A stretch of DNA of 64,000 nt from Mermis nigrescens (Eukaryota > Nematoda > Enoplea > Mermithida > Mermithidae). The stretch is from the NCBI GenBank assembly GCA_036768485.1, contig JAVLUZ010000143.1, positions 5,384,346 to 5,448,345 of the forward strand, in the 5' to 3' direction. The translations under genes were made by a program, and so were the position numbers. Under the pieces are notes generated by a model. The model ran no database searches and was not told the DNA's origin. It saw only the letters and a program-made list of their open reading frames with translations. Numbering within the stretch: position 1 is the stretch's first letter; every line of letters starts with the position of its first letter. This document shows positions 1 through 12,800 of this stretch, piece after piece.

Positions 1-249
1 AATATTCACAAATTATTTAGAAAGACGAACGGAATGCCCGGCGACCAGCCAGTCGCGTGCGATAATTTTAGGCACTTTTGCGGCTTGAATGAAGATCAGT
101 TCAGTGCAATTTTAGAATCGAGCAAGATTGGTGCTCGGCTTCGATCGTTTATCGAACAGGATTGTCGAATTAATAACGTTGCTGCGGTAAACAAGGATGC
201 TACGAAACTACAGAAGCAACCTGTTCGTTTGAGCAGAAAACGGAAATGA
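1..249 (+). CDS. Partial last coding exon of an unrecognised gene
   Basis: The frame is open from the first base of the window to a TGA at 247-249, so the true start or splice acceptor lies off the left edge; the ATG at 34 need not be the start. The product is mixed polar and non-polar, with cysteines in ACDNFRHFCGLNEDQ and EQDCRINN, and it ends in a basic tail (RLSRKRK) that could be a nuclear localisation signal. Codon use is more balanced and GC-richer than the surrounding AT-rich DNA, and a polyadenylation hexamer follows 60 bp after the stop. I do not recognise the family. It is read as the 3' end of a real gene because of the codon character, the poly(A) signal and the absence of any repeat signature. 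Confidence 0.42.
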   Translation, partial: NIHKLFRKTNGMPGDQPVACDNFRHFCGLNEDQFSAILESSKIGARLRSFIEQDCRINNVAAVNKDATKLQKQPVRLSRKRK

Positions 250-308
250 ATCTCTATGACTTTAAAAATTGTTTGTGTACACTCTTTTACTTATTTTATA
301 CGAACTAT

Positions 309-314
309 AATAAA
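309..314 (+). promoter_or_regulatory. Poly(A) signal AATAAA after the left-edge exon
   Basis: AATAAA lies 60 bp downstream of the stop of the partial exon at 1-249, a normal distance for a short 3' UTR. It is the only support for transcription ending here. Confidence 0.4.
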
Positions 315-1768
315 AAGCGGCTTTCCTCATTTTATATGGACAATATCAACCGGCAGGTGGTAAAGCATGCGGATATATGTACATAGTACTGCACTGTACC
401 GTCCCTCATTTATTCGCCTTACTAATCATTTATTTATGTGTGAATAGTCTGTTTTACGCAGGTATCCTACGTTTTTTACCGACTTAAGCTGTACTACCGC
501 ATGGCTTACGATTAATATGGTCCAAATCAATGCATTATTGAAAATCCGGTTTACAACAACTGAATTGGGCTACAAAAGTGACTCAGAAGAATGAATGGTA
601 CATTTTTGCCGTTCAACAGGGGAAAACGTCTATATTATGTATTCAAATAGGTACCTACCTACTTTTTAATAGCACCACAGTCATTACCTTGAAATAGTTT
701 TTTAGTTACTTCAGCCCTCGGATTGCCGGCCCCCGGGAACGTTTTAAGAGGCAATTTCTGATAAACTAGACCACTCACCCTGAAAATCAGCTATATAGAG
801 TAGTAGCTACAGTAACCAAAGTTAAATTTTTTTCAAAATTCCCTTGAAGTTATTTGCTTCCTCAGTCTGTTCCATTACATTTTTTATATTTATATTTTCA
901 TGTTTTTCCATTACATTTCATCGTTTTTTCGTTACTTATCAATGTATTAATGTTACTTGGTTTGTTGTCGAATTAGCGAATAAAATTTGTATTTATTTAT
1001 TAAAAAGGTCAATTTTTTATAGGGTTATTAGTGTAGTACATTGGTTAGGTTAATGCAGGAGTTTGATAGATGCGCGACATGTTAGCCAAAACACAATGAA
1101 TATCAGCTTAATCGAAGATGCAATTAGTGCAGTGAAAGTCTTTTACAGTAATAAGACTAGCGAAGAATGGGCCGTTTGGAATGGAACAGACTATAGTTAT
1201 TGCCTGCAATTTTAAAGATAATTGCGCGAAATGTTTTTCAGTATAACAAAAATTGGACGCACTTTACACTGAGAGAACAAAGCCATATTGTAGCGCATCG
1301 GAGATAGTTTTAAAATTTACGACCGAACTTGTGGAAAACAGAAGGAAATAAAAACATGCCATTGTTAAGCCACGTTACTGCATGAAAATTTTAAACCACT
1401 TTTGTAGCCTGATTCTCGCGTAAAAATTCAAAAGAAAACCGCAAAGTTAAATGAAACAGACTATAAGTTTGAATTTAACAAGCAATGACCACGATGCTAG
1501 CGTACAATTGCGAATAAGCATTGCTTAGCCGATATAAATCAACTGCAACGGCTTTTTAAAATTGTTTATTAATCAGGAGTACTTGGACGAAGCTAATCAA
1601 ATTAGTACACGTCAACTTGTCGTCATGGCTTGAAGGACATTCATCTACCATTATAAAAAATTCAGTTAAGTACTGTAGGCTCGATAATACTGACTCCGAT
1701 ATGAATATAAAAACATAGCAAAAGCAAATAAGAGAATGGTGCGTCGCACCATTAAATCGTCATTTTGT
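315..1768. other. No gene or repeat recognised
   Basis: AT-rich sequence with short scattered ORFs, none with protein-like composition. No inverted ends, no motif shared with the repeat families elsewhere, and no convincing splice-bounded exon were seen. Confidence 0.3.
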
Positions 1769-1776
1769 GTATTTAC

Positions 1777-4112
1777 TAGTGATCGACCGGGGCCCCGGCC
1801 CCGGCCCGGCAATCCCCGGCCATTTTTCAGCATCCCCGGCCCCGGCCGGGGCAAGGTCAAAAAATGGCCGGGGCCGGGGAAAAATTTAGTGTAATTCGTA
1901 TTTTGTACAGGCTGTGATACTGGCACTTATTTATCAATGAGCAAGTGTTAATTTTGAGAACTGTACTGATTAGACCATATGTATACTTACTTAGTCCTTG
2001 TCATAAGTTTCCTACTGTGTATAAATGAGCTTTTAATGAATGAATGTTCAGGAAAATCTGCATATTTTCGATTCCTCCACTTAACTTATTTAAACTAAAT
2101 GCTACTTTTAACTCATTCATTCATAGCTATGGCTAAAAGATTTAGAGTTGACAAATACGTTCTATTTCTAGTTAGAAATTGTACGTTTTTAACAAACTAT
2201 TTCTACAAAAAACACTTTTACATTCATTTGAATGGGAACCGTGTGCTTTAAAACGCGTTTCCTGTGTAATAGTTATTAGGACCGAGGTTAATTATAGGCG
2301 AATATAAACTACGCTGCAGAATTGCGTCCGATCCGATAAACTAAATATGTCTCAAATAGTTTCCTAGGGTCCAGAGTTGAGGGAGGGGTGAAATCCCAAA
2401 TTGGAGGACCAGAAAATTAGTGGCAAAACAGGGTCTTTTGACTTTTAATTGTATATTTTAGCTAATTTCTGAGTTTCTAACGCCAAGAATTACTAAAATT
2501 GTCTCAAAACGGCGCGAAGCGCCTAAAAATTTGACATTTCTGCATTCTAAATTTAAATTTTGCCATTTAAAAGATGTATAGGACAGACAATTTTTCATAT
2601 CGGAGGGAAATGCCGAAAAATTTTTGGAATTTTATACCTTTTTACAGTTTTTATCTTCCCAAAAATCTTTGTACATGTACAAAGATAGTCCTGGTCTTTG
2701 TACATCGGGAAAAATCTTTGGCGAATACAAAAAACACTCTTTTGTACATGCAAATTTTTGTATACTTTAATATGGTACAGTAACGATTTCAGTGTGGTAG
2801 TAGAACATAGTTTTTCGACCTTTAGTAGTGTATTTGGCTAATTTTTGGGTTCCTGAATATTTGACATTTTTCCATTTTTCCATTCTAAGCGCAGTGTTGC
2901 TTATCACAAGATTTAATTCGCATATTACAATTTTTGTAATATTTCTCATTTTTGTAGTACAAGTTGTTTTAGCTTTCTCAGTCGAGTTTTATGTGTGAAT
3001 TCCATCAGAAGCTCATAAAAATTTCGGCACTTCGCGCCGAACTATCAACTAAATTCAGGCCGAATTATCACATTTAGAAGCACGGTCTTTTTGTATTCGG
3101 GGAAGATTTTTGCTGATGTACATAGACGTTTCAGGACCGTCTTTGTACATGTACAAAGATTTTTGAAGAACAAAAACTGTAAAAAGGTGTAGAATTCCTT
3201 ATTGAAAATTCTACCATTTTAAAGATTTTCAAAGGGGGGGGTAAGCGGCTGCAAAAATGGAGCCGCTTACTCCCTTCCCTGAAAATAGCCGAGGAATATA
3301 CATGTGACAGAGGATTTGGGCCATCCCCCATCTCCGCTTTGAAGCCCCGAACTTCCTTGAAAGTCAGAAAATATTTAACCACCCTCCCCCATTTTTTGGC
3401 GAAAGCCTGTGCTTTTTTGGCTATTTTTATGTGTTTTTACCATTTTTGATCTAGTCGCTAACCCCCTCCTTCTAAAAATGGCGCGGGACCCCTACCCTAG
3501 ATTTCCAGCCGTTACATGTAGGTATACTGAGGGAACCTCATAAAATTTTAAGCGATTACATGCATGTTTTATAGTGATAGTTTATCTATTTACTCTAGCT
3601 CACATAATAAAATAATGTATCACTTCGTGAAATTCTAATAGTTAGGTACACTTTAGCCATACTAAAAAATTAAGTTCAAAAAATTCAAAAGGTTTTCACC
3701 AAAAATCGTCTGACAGTGACTTGTGTCTTGGACCCTGAGGGGGTAATACCCCTCCCCCATATGGGAATGTGTGATGTCTCATTTATTACATCCAATACCT
3801 ATTGCATCCAATTGCTACAGCAGCAGTAGCCGTAGCTAAGATTCGAATGATACAGAGTGTGCTAATAGCAGCGACATAGACCTTATTGATGATTCAGACA
3901 ATGAAACACTAGACTAAATTTGTTTCTTGTGACATAAATAGTAATAAAACTTGATATGAAAAGCCATTTACTACTGAATGGAGCAATCGCTCATTATTTC
4001 TTTCCTATGCCCCCCACCCCAAGTATGTGTCATGCAATAATATTTTCCTTGTCTGACCCCGGCCAGCCCCTGCCCCGGCCCCGGCCAAAAAAGTCGCCCC
4101 GGTCGATCACTA
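1777..4112. mobile_element. hAT-type DNA transposon, non-autonomous, CCGG-rich ends
   Basis: The ends are inverted: TAGTGATCGACCGGGGC at the left and GCCCCGGTCGATCACTA at the right. They are flanked by a perfect 8-bp direct duplication GTATTTAC (1769-1776 and 4113-4120), the duplication size of hAT transposons. Subterminal DNA at both ends is runs of GGCCGG/CCCCGG words (about 1788-1885 and 4055-4100). No transposase is evident; the only protein-like remnant is a short acidic tail near 3853-3917 (SSDIDLIDDSDNETLD then stop), which could be the end of a lost transposase. The body carries fragments of MITE family M1. The duplication is intact, so insertion postdates most decay in the flanks. 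Confidence 0.85.
2390..3240. repeat. Two or three broken copies of MITE family M1
   Basis: Diagnostic M1 blocks occur out of order: the fold-back word around GTACATGTAC (2671-2680, again near 3148-3157), the hairpin word GGCGCGAAGCGCC (2511-2523), and the block ending in TATGGTACAG (about 2760-2780). Near 2735 one copy ends in AAACACT and a second begins internally, so this looks like an insertion of one copy into or beside another followed by deletion. Confidence 0.6.
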
Positions 4113-4384
4113 GTATTTACCCACAATATATCAATGCTTAACGGATAGTGACTTTTCGGTACTTGCACACTTTAGGACCTATCGAATTTTTTTCCAAGTT
4201 TTTCAACATTAGGGATACAAAGTTTTGGCATTGGTGTAGCTGGTTCACATATGTATTAAGATAGCCACGTTATAGGTACGTATACAGCAAGTAGTATCCG
4301 GTGAAAGCTGCCACCTAAATGGTTTGATTTGAGTCAAATCGAAAACAAATAAGGCAGTCATCAGATTTTCCAGTAGATTCATGT

Positions 4385-4527
4385 GACTGACCAAAATGTT
4401 GGTGCCAGCGTTTAAAATAAGCCTAAGTAATGGGATGCAACTCGCGTCGCTCGCTTCGCTCGCTCCGCTCGTCGCATCCCATTACTCAGGCTTATTTTAA
4501 ACGCTGGCACCAACATTTTGGTCAGTC
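4385..4527. repeat. Near-perfect 54-bp palindrome (hairpin MITE)
   Basis: Arms 4385-4438 and 4474-4527 pair with one visible mismatch. The 35-bp loop is a run of CTCGC/CTCCGC words. A related but diverged sequence is seen at about 7560-7740 in MANF intron 1, including the GGGATGCAACGAGCGGAGC block, which supports a mobile hairpin element. Confidence 0.7.
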
Positions 4528-4605
4528 CATGATACTAAGCCTAAGCCTAATCAGCTGTTAAACCAGTAAAACATCACGAATACCTTACAATCTTTATCGA
4601 GATTA

Positions 4606-4678
4606 ACCAGCGTTAGTCGATTGGTTATGGTTCTGGACTTCAGAGCAAGGGGTTCACGTTTCGAATCCGACTGCCAGC
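4606..4678 (+). other. tRNA-like pol III promoter remnant (possible SINE head)
   Basis: A block resembling a box A (TAGTCGATTGG) is followed about 35 bp later by a box-B-like GTTTCGAATCC, in the order and spacing of a tRNA gene. I could not fold a convincing acceptor or anticodon arm, so this is not called a functional tRNA; a tRNA-derived SINE head is the more likely reading. Confidence 0.3.
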
Positions 4679-5199
4679 AACTTTCTCTCGTTTCCTCAGA
4701 TACTATTGACCGCAAACATACGCGACTATCTTAATACATATGTGAACCTGCTACACGAATGCCAAAGTTTTTCCCGAAAGGGCAAAAAACCTGCAATTGT
4801 CGGGTCGGGTTTTGATCCTCAGACATCTCGCTCTATATCATAAGCGTTCACATTTGGAAAGGCTGCCTGATTCTGAAAGATTGTAACAATGAGCCACATA
4901 TGTTTCCCACGTCTCATAAGCAACACAAAAATTCTGGAAAAGTGCGAATTTGATATAGGAAATATTTTGAGAAATATATTTGTGGCATTTTAAAACATTT
5001 TTTGCATAAATACCGATCGACCATGGATGTTTCTGGGATTGCCTGAGAATTCAGATTGGTGCCAGATATGGACTAAGCTGGACAAAACGTGCTCCGCTCG
5101 CGAAGTCCGAGCTAGGACACTGGTAACAACAACCCAGTTTTTTGGGGCATAAAAAACTATAAGTCTAGACCACATACGTATTTATAGCATGGTAATTCT

Positions 5200-6168
5200 G
5201 GGGTGTCAGGCACCGTTTTTTCTACTTTTTGGTCTATTTGTCAACCGAAATTTTGGGAAATGGAAAAAATTTTTCGGTTTGGTTGGCATTTGTGGAAAAT
5301 TTTTGTAATGTAAGAATGCGTTTTGAAGGGTAAAACTTTGAAAATTTTGTATTATTAATGTTGTTATTACTTGTTATTAATCTTTAAGCCGCACAGCGCA
5401 ATTGCGGCATTTTCATCAACAATCTGGTCTGGGACTTCACTACGATTGAAAATCCTTATCTTCTGCACGGATTTGGTTAGAGAGCTTTAGAGAGCTAAAA
5501 TTTCAAAATTTTTTGGCGCTTCGCGCCATTTGATAAATTATAGTTTCTATTGTCAGAAGCGACTTCAGAATTGGCTAAAATGCTTAAATGAAGGAAGAAA
5601 ATTCAAGTTTCAATAGAAATAACGTATACTGATCGTGATATTTCTAGTAGAGCGCGAAATTTTTATATAGTGCATCAAACACCGCTATTACATGTGTACA
5701 TAGGATTTTCTACTTAAAAAATACGGATTTTTTTATACAGGCGTTCTATTTTCAACGTTTTTAGACCTCCCAAAAAACGTGGAAAAGATGTGGAAAGAGT
5801 GGAAAAAATTTTTTCGTCTGGTCTATAATGTCAACGAAATCGCTGGGGAAACAAAAACTGTGGAATCAGGCCCAAGAATTTTTAAAAGTGCCTTTTTGGC
5901 TAAAAAAGAAGAGTACACGTCAAAAACACTGTTTTTGACGTTCCAAACAATACTCGTTCTTTCTGGAACATAAAAACGTAAAAAATTTTCCGAAATATTT
6001 GAAATAAATTGAGTAGATTGAACAAAATATAGTCAAAAATGTGTATATGGCGCGAAGCGCCGAAAATCTGAGGTTTTTGAGCCAAAAATAAGCTACAAAT
6101 TTTTAAAAGGGCACGTTTTTTGCTAGTTGCAACTTTTACGAAAAATTGATAATTCTTGGGGGTCGCAG
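5200..6168. repeat. M3-like repeat sequence
   Basis: Blocks shared with M3 copies elsewhere are visible: a TATATGGCGCGAAGCGCCGAAAA core (hairpin word at 6049-6061, and its complement at 5515-5527) and the AACAAAATATAGTCAAAA block near 6020. Ends are not definable, probably because of the M2 insertion immediately to the right. Confidence 0.45.
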
Positions 6169-6419
6169 CCACACATGGGCGTGGGAGGGGTCTGGACCCC
6201 CCAGAAACCAAAAGACCCCCCCAGAAATCAAAAGACCCCCAGAATTCAATTTTTGAAAATTTTTTCATTTTTTTCGCAATTTTTTGATGCCAATGGATAG
6301 TGCTTGATGAGAAACGTCGAAAAATGGTGTTTTTATCACCATACCACCATTTTTAAGGCCATCTTTTGACCTTCAAAAAATCTTGGACCCCCCAGAATTT
6401 TCTTGCTGCCCACGTATGG
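6169..6419. mobile_element. MITE family M2, intact, 6-bp target duplication
   Basis: Begins CCACACATGGGC and ends GCCCACGTATGG, inverted ends of about 12 bp. It is flanked by a perfect 6-bp direct repeat TCGCAG (6163-6168 and 6420-6425). The body has the M2 hallmarks: CCCCCCAGAA runs, the TTTTTTGATGCCAATGGATA block and the CACCATTTTTAAGGCCAT block. It lies about 460 bp upstream of the MANF start codon. Confidence 0.85.
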
Positions 6420-6882
6420 TCGCAGCCATTTTGCAGGGGGTCAGTTGCCACTCTGGGGGTCAAACCCCCCTCCCCCAGAACACGTCTGGTCCCGACCCAA
6501 AAAATTTTCCGTAATGACCCTCAAAATAATGATTACACGGACGTTCTGATGTCAAAAAACACATCCCATGGATAACTAAATTGTTCGAAAAAACTTAGAA
6601 AAATTCGATAGGGCGTACCAAAATTCTAAGTCCCGACCCAGTAAAAGTTACTTACAAACCCTCAAAATAATGATCAGACGGATTTTCTGAACTCACTATT
6701 GGTATACACCATAATGTTGTATATACTCTAATGTTAAAAAAGATTGAAAAAATTTGATAGATGTCAAACTGTACAACCGACTTTAGTTATTCGAGCAGAA
6801 TGTCAGAGATTTTCTGTTGGTCTTTTTCTTTTAGAATTTCGGTTATTTCATTTCACGCTCTGGTACCCATTCAGAAGTCAAC

Positions 6883-9800
6883 ATGAAAATCGCTTGCTAC
6901 CTGCTTTTGACGTGCCTCATTTCTCCCGTAGCTTTGCAAAAGGCAGGACTCAGCTGTGGAGGTTAGCTCATCATACATTTTCTCTTAAGATTTTCATTAT
7001 TCTTTTCGTTATAAATTAAGTAGTTAGAACGAACATTTTTTCACATAGTCAATTCTGATACGTTGTTCACAAATATTTTAAGTGGGTATCTGTCTTTATT
7101 ACAGATGAGTATTTATGCAGTTGTATAAATTCTAAAGCATTTCAAAATTTTCCGATTTTTTCAAAATGATTTTTTCTCATATGCCTAACCATACATGCAC
7201 AGCATGGGAACTCTGGGGGTGAAAATGTAAATTGCCTTGTTTTGGGCCCAAAAACGGTAGGTAAGCGTTAAAAACAGGTTTTTGGCGTTTCTGACGATGC
7301 TCTATCTGTCTAGAGCATGAAAACAAAAAATTGAAAAAAGTCGATCAAATTAAACAAAATATAGTCAAAACATGAATATAATGGCGCGAAGCGCCAAAAA
7401 TTGGGCACTTTTGGGCAAATAGATAGCTAAAAACGCTTAGAAAGCATCTTTTCTACAAATTTTTATAAAATTCCTGGGAACTTTCGAAAAATCGCCAATG
7501 CTGGAGGTGAAAAAATTTTTTGGGGGGATGAAAATTTTTCTTTTGGGTGCTGAACTTCCAGGATCATGTGTGTACCTAATCTAACTGAGCCTAAGCTTGA
7601 ACCAATGAAAGAAAAAAATGTTAGTTCAGACTTAGGCTTAATGATGTGCATTCATTATGATGCCAGCACATGAACTAAGCCCGAGTAGTGGGATGCAACG
7701 AGCGGAGCAAACGACGCGAGTTGCACCCCCTGCTTTGGCATAGTTGATGTCTGGCATTTTAACGAATTCTCAAACGATCTTACACTTACTGAGAGCTTAA
7801 ACGGCTGAATTTTCGCTGAAATAAATTAAATTCATTTAGAAAAAGCAGAGTAAATAAAATCTGAATGATACAAAAACTACTTAGCTGTGATAAAAACGGA
7901 TATCGTATTCGTGATCACGTTTAAGAATTGATCATATTTCGTGAAATTTAGAAAAGAATTCGAGAAATTTTTTCGGGTCTGCTAAACTGTACAAGTGCTA
8001 TTAATTTTACCGAGTTAAATAAGGCTTTTAGACAAGAAGGCTTAAGTATGGTAGTTTGTGTAGTTGATTGACGTATAGCTGACAATGAGATACGCTAATT
8101 ATGCCTTTAATTAAGAAGATTTTTAGGAACTCACTCTATTTATGGACTTAAGTTTAGAAATGGACATTCGTGATTGTTCAAAATATCAGTGCCGCCAGAA
8201 TTTTCAATTTAAATTTAAATCCGACATTTTGACTAGCATGAATTCTTAGACAATCTGTGAACTGTTTTAATTATTTTTAGTTTGCAAAAAGTTCCTGCAG
8301 CAGGTGGTCGATTCTACGCCTCCGGAAGATAGAACAAATTTCGATAAGCTCAAAAATACGCTTACGAAGGAATGCCAAAAAACACACGACAACAAGGAAC
8401 AACGATTGGTGAGATTTTTTAATGATTTTTACGGTTTTTTGTATTCGACGAAGATTTTACTAGATGTACAAAGACTTTTTGAGACTGTCTTTGTAAATTT
8501 AGAAAAAATTTTTGGAAGGGCGAAAAATGTAAAAAGGTCTAAAATTTTCAAGAATTTTCGCGCGAGTAATTTATATATCTTTATAATGGCAGAGATTGCA
8601 TTTAGAAAGGAAAAATGCCAAATTTTTTGCCGCTTTTCGCCGTAACCATAGGCGCTGATTTGAAGGGGGCGACTTCCTCCCCCTCCCGTCGTCAAAATAT
8701 GCACCCCCCTCGAGAAACCAAAATACCCCCCAGAAATCAAAATACCCCCCAGAATTCGATTTTTGAAAATTTTTTTCGTTTTTTTCGCAATTTTTTGATG
8801 CCAATGGATAGTGCTTGATGAGAAACGTCAAAAAATGGTGTTTTTTACGCCATACCACCATTTTTAAGGCCATTTTTTGACCTTTGAAAAATCTTGCACC
8901 CTCAGAATTTTCTTGCTGCCCACGTATAATGAAAACCCCCTCCTCAGTAAACCCCCCAAGATTATGTATGGTCCTGTTCCATACTTCTTTCTTTGCAAAG
9001 CCCCAAAATTGAGTTGGTACAAAGACAAAATTTCAAAATTTCTTAAAGTCGAGCTTGCGTTGGATGCTGATTAATGATTCATATGCTTAGTTTAAACGAC
9101 AGATTTTTGTATTCGAGTTTAGAAATGATCGATTTTTAATTTCTTTTAATCTTATACCCATATATGTATATAGTCGAGAAACGCTCGAAAATGTCATATT
9201 TTTTGCCTAGCTCCTGATTATTTAGTAGGCGTAAATGATTATGTCTGACAGTCAGGGATTTTTTTAGCTACACCCCATTTGCGTGGCCGCTAATGGCCGG
9301 CAGAGAGCATTTGCGCAAGAAACCTCTCATTAACGCATTAAAAATATAGAGTTATTTGGAGGCAGGCAAAACTAGTATCATTCTTGAGTGTTTCCTAGAA
9401 AATTATATATAATGGTTAAGAAAATTCAAGAAAAATTTTGTTTTACTTTTTCAGCTCATACAGTAAATCTATTTTTAAGACTGTCAACAACGCTGATTTC
9501 TCGTCATTGCTCGACAGAGAAAAATTTCTTCATCTGCCTTTGTACTCAATTTTTGTTTGTATTATTCTTTGAACTATAAGGTTGTCTGGAAGACAAAGAT
9601 ATTACTAAAACAATTAATTTCGCGCAAAGCGTCAGAAAGTCAGGGGCTTGTAGTTGAAAAGTTGTTAAAATCTGGTTTTGCAGCCTTTTATGTACCTAAG
9701 CACAGTTTGCTTTTAAATTTTTTTTGAAAACCATGTGGGAAATGAAGAACTTTTACTTCGGGGCTCCCATATATGATGAATGAGAAATTTATTATACATA

Positions 9801-12800
9801 TCTATATATATATATCATATACATATCTATATACATATCTCCCATATAATGACGAATGAGTCTTTGTGCGCCATGAAAAGTCTGGTGTGCTTGCAGATGC
9901 AAAATAATAGAATCAGGTAGTAAATAATTGCTAAACTGAAATGAAATATAGAAAGCGAAATTGATGTTAAATTTCCGGGAAAGCTTATGGGAAATAACGA
10001 TAAGCTGTATAATGATTCCGAATTTAAGTGTTAACATTTTGTGATAATTAAACAGGAGTTTGCTGATGGTGAAACAATAGACTAGCGATTGGAAACAAAC
10101 TTAATTTTTGACACAATTTGGCGCAAAGCCCGAAATTATTCTGGAAACTTGCTTAAAATTGCTTCAAGAACTTCTATCTTTCACCCTGAAAGCCTTTGCG
10201 CATGGCGTTGATGCCAAAATTTTTCGTTAACGCGGGACCTGGTTTCTTTGCTCCGCGCTAAAAAAATCCGTGTTGTTAGCCTATGTTTACGATCAGGATA
10301 TAAAACTATGAAATAATTTCAATTAGACTAACAACGCCTGAAAATTATATTATCTGAAAAAATTTTTAAGTGTTCATTCATTGGCGCGGCTTCGAATTCG
10401 CTCGCTAGCATTATGAAGGATGTTCTCAAGCCTTTGACGTTTCATAAGCCAGTCGATAAAGTTTGCATGGATTTGGGCAGTTCATATCGAGAAATTTGCT
10501 TATTGGAATATGGTTAGCAAGCACACATGGTTGACATAAACGGATACTTTCGGGTTTAGGTCATAGGTGCACTGAGTCAGGGTCAGCAGGGGTGAAATCC
10601 CAAAAATCCAAGACAGTCAATTTGACGTTCACGATTTTTTTGCTATTTTAACGATCGAAATGGTCAAAATAGCGTATTAAACGTTTTTTTCGTGGTAATA
10701 TCGCTTTTTAAAAGCATTTTTAGTCCATTTTGACAGCATTATATCACTTTTAGCATTAAAAAATGTCAAACTTCATCAATTTTGGGCGCTTTTTGAGTAC
10801 AAAGTACTTAAATGTACTAATTTGGCGTGAAGCGCCTGAAAAATTTTGACGTTTTTATTGCTTTTGACCTCAAAAATGATGCAAAAAAACGTTCCATCAT
10901 CTCAAAATCGCCTGACAGTACCTGTCCGGCTAACCCTTCTGGGGGAGGTAATACCCCCTCACCCCCTCCCCCCTATGTGCGTGTATGGTTTAGGTGTATT
11001 GAAAATCATAATTCTACAATATCAATCATGGTTTTTGGTACGAGACAAAAATTTTGAGGGCCGTCCTTGTCCAAAGACTTCGGCGAAGAAATGTATATAT
11101 TGTATTTTTAACGTTTTTTTGAGCATTTTCATTAGGACTTGAAAAATTTTCGCCATATCTGTTTAGCTTCAAGCGCGCGATTTAAACACTTTACGGACAG
11201 TTAATCTTTGAACTTCCTCAAACGACTTTATATGTATCCACTTTTTTAAGTATATTTTAATGCGGGAATACGAACAGTTTGACAGTTGTTTTTTTGCTTG
11301 AAGATGAAAATAGCTCCTTGTTTATGCTATATTAAATTGATAAGCGCAATGGCGAATATTACCTTATCAGATTAGTATGTTCCGTTGAAAAACATGTATT
11401 TAACGTGTTACCAGTTACCACCTATACTGTGGCGTACTTATGTTGGTCTGAGTAAGTGCATGTATGTAATTCGAACATTCATCTGCTATTCTTTGTTATG
11501 GACTGAGGCCGTTACATTCCATTCTTGATATAGTCCGAATGAAAAAACAGGAGAAACAACATTATATCCCATCACACCTGGGCTTGGGGGTTCGGGGGTA
11601 TACACCCCTCAGATACCAAAGTATCCCCAGAATTTAATTTTTGAATTTTTTGTTTTTTTTTCGCAATTGTTTGATGCCAATGGATAGTGCTCAATGAGAA
11701 ACGTTGAAAAATAGTGTTTTTTTGTCATAGCACCATTTTGAAGGCCATTTTTTGACCTTTGAAAAATCTTGCACTCTCGGAATTTTTCTGCCGCCCACCT
11801 ATGGTATGCACCCCCAGAAGGCCAAACCCCCCTCCCCCGTTTTTGAAATTTTTTTGTTTTCTTTCGCAATTTTTTGATGCCAATGGATAGTGCTCGATGA
11901 GAAACGTTGAAAACTGGTGTTTTTTCGCCATACCACCGTTTTCAGACCTTTTTTGACCTTTGAAAAATTTTTGACCTCCTTGCACCCCCAGAATTTTGGT
12001 GCTGCCCACCTATGACGGGGACCCCTCCGCGCAAAATTTTGAGCCGTTACATGTATGCTAATAATACTATTATAATAAATAAAGTATTATAAATAAGGTA
12101 GTATATAAAGAATGCTCGATTTCTGTCGATTGTACTCAATATTGCACGCTTATAAATCCAGGGCGGATTTAAGGGGGCGGCTGGTGATTGTATAGTTCTT
12201 ACAATGATTTCTCAGAGTATTTTTCGACGTTTTGTATCGATTTTCGCACCAGTTTCGCACGTTTTTTTACAGAGAATTTTCAAAAATTTTGAAAGTTTAA
12301 AATTTGTTTTCGCATCAGAAATTATTCTTCCTATCAAAAAGACGGAAAAGCGGTATTTTAAGCATAATGGCAAATAATTTTTGACACTTTTTGGAAATTA
12401 TATGTTCCGCCCTTCTCATGTAAGAAAATCCTGGATCCGCCTCTGTTAGTGATTGCGTAAACTAGCTAATAATGTTGTCTTTGGGGGCTTGGCTTGAAAT
12501 TTTTCTTTTTTTGACTGATAAATTTGCTGAAAAAATAATGGAAATTATTGCAAAGAAGAAAAATCACTATTTTTTCGAACAAATCCTAAAAATCATATTG
12601 TAATTTCTATAAATGCGATGTTTCTCCGTTTCTATCGATATGTACATTAGGTAACGAAACGACCCTTTGGTCAGCATTACGTATAAAGGTATAACGATGC
12701 ACAATTGGCTACAGACTTATGTTGTTTGTCGTCGAGAGATGCTTATTTACATTTAGACAAAGAAATAGATGTTGCCAACACCGATTTGAATAAACTGAGG

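Larger units (their letters stand above)
4219..4771. mobile_element. Inverted-repeat element with about 47-bp arms
   Basis: The left arm 4219-4266 and right arm 4725-4771 are near-perfect reverse complements (TTGGCATTGGTGTAGCTGG... against the complement of ...CGAATGCCAA). This is the layout of a small non-autonomous DNA transposon. No protein is encoded between them. The interior contains a separate long palindrome (4385-4527) and a tRNA-like segment (4606-4678). I could not define a target duplication. Confidence 0.65.

Noticed and set aside
1666..1926. 86-codon proline/glycine-rich ORF on the minus strand
   Set aside because: The composition comes from the GGCCGG tract of the hAT end at 1777; no codon signature of a real protein.
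4606..4678. Functional tRNA gene
   Set aside because: Box A and box B are present in spirit, but acceptor and anticodon stems do not fold convincingly, so only a tRNA-like remnant is reported.
5900..6268. 122-codon minus-strand ORF, and similar M1/M3-derived ORFs (for example 8429-8740, 54513-54872, 56852-57346, 57537-57914)
   Set aside because: The same peptides recur with shifts wherever M1, M2 or M3 copies lie, and they end at element borders; they are chance frames in non-coding MITEs.
12705..12756. ATG at 12705 as the start of a 72-residue gene
   Set aside because: These codons lie upstream of the MANF exon 4 acceptor (TTTACATTTAG at 12746-12756) and have no MANF similarity; the phase of exon 3 fits entry at 12757.
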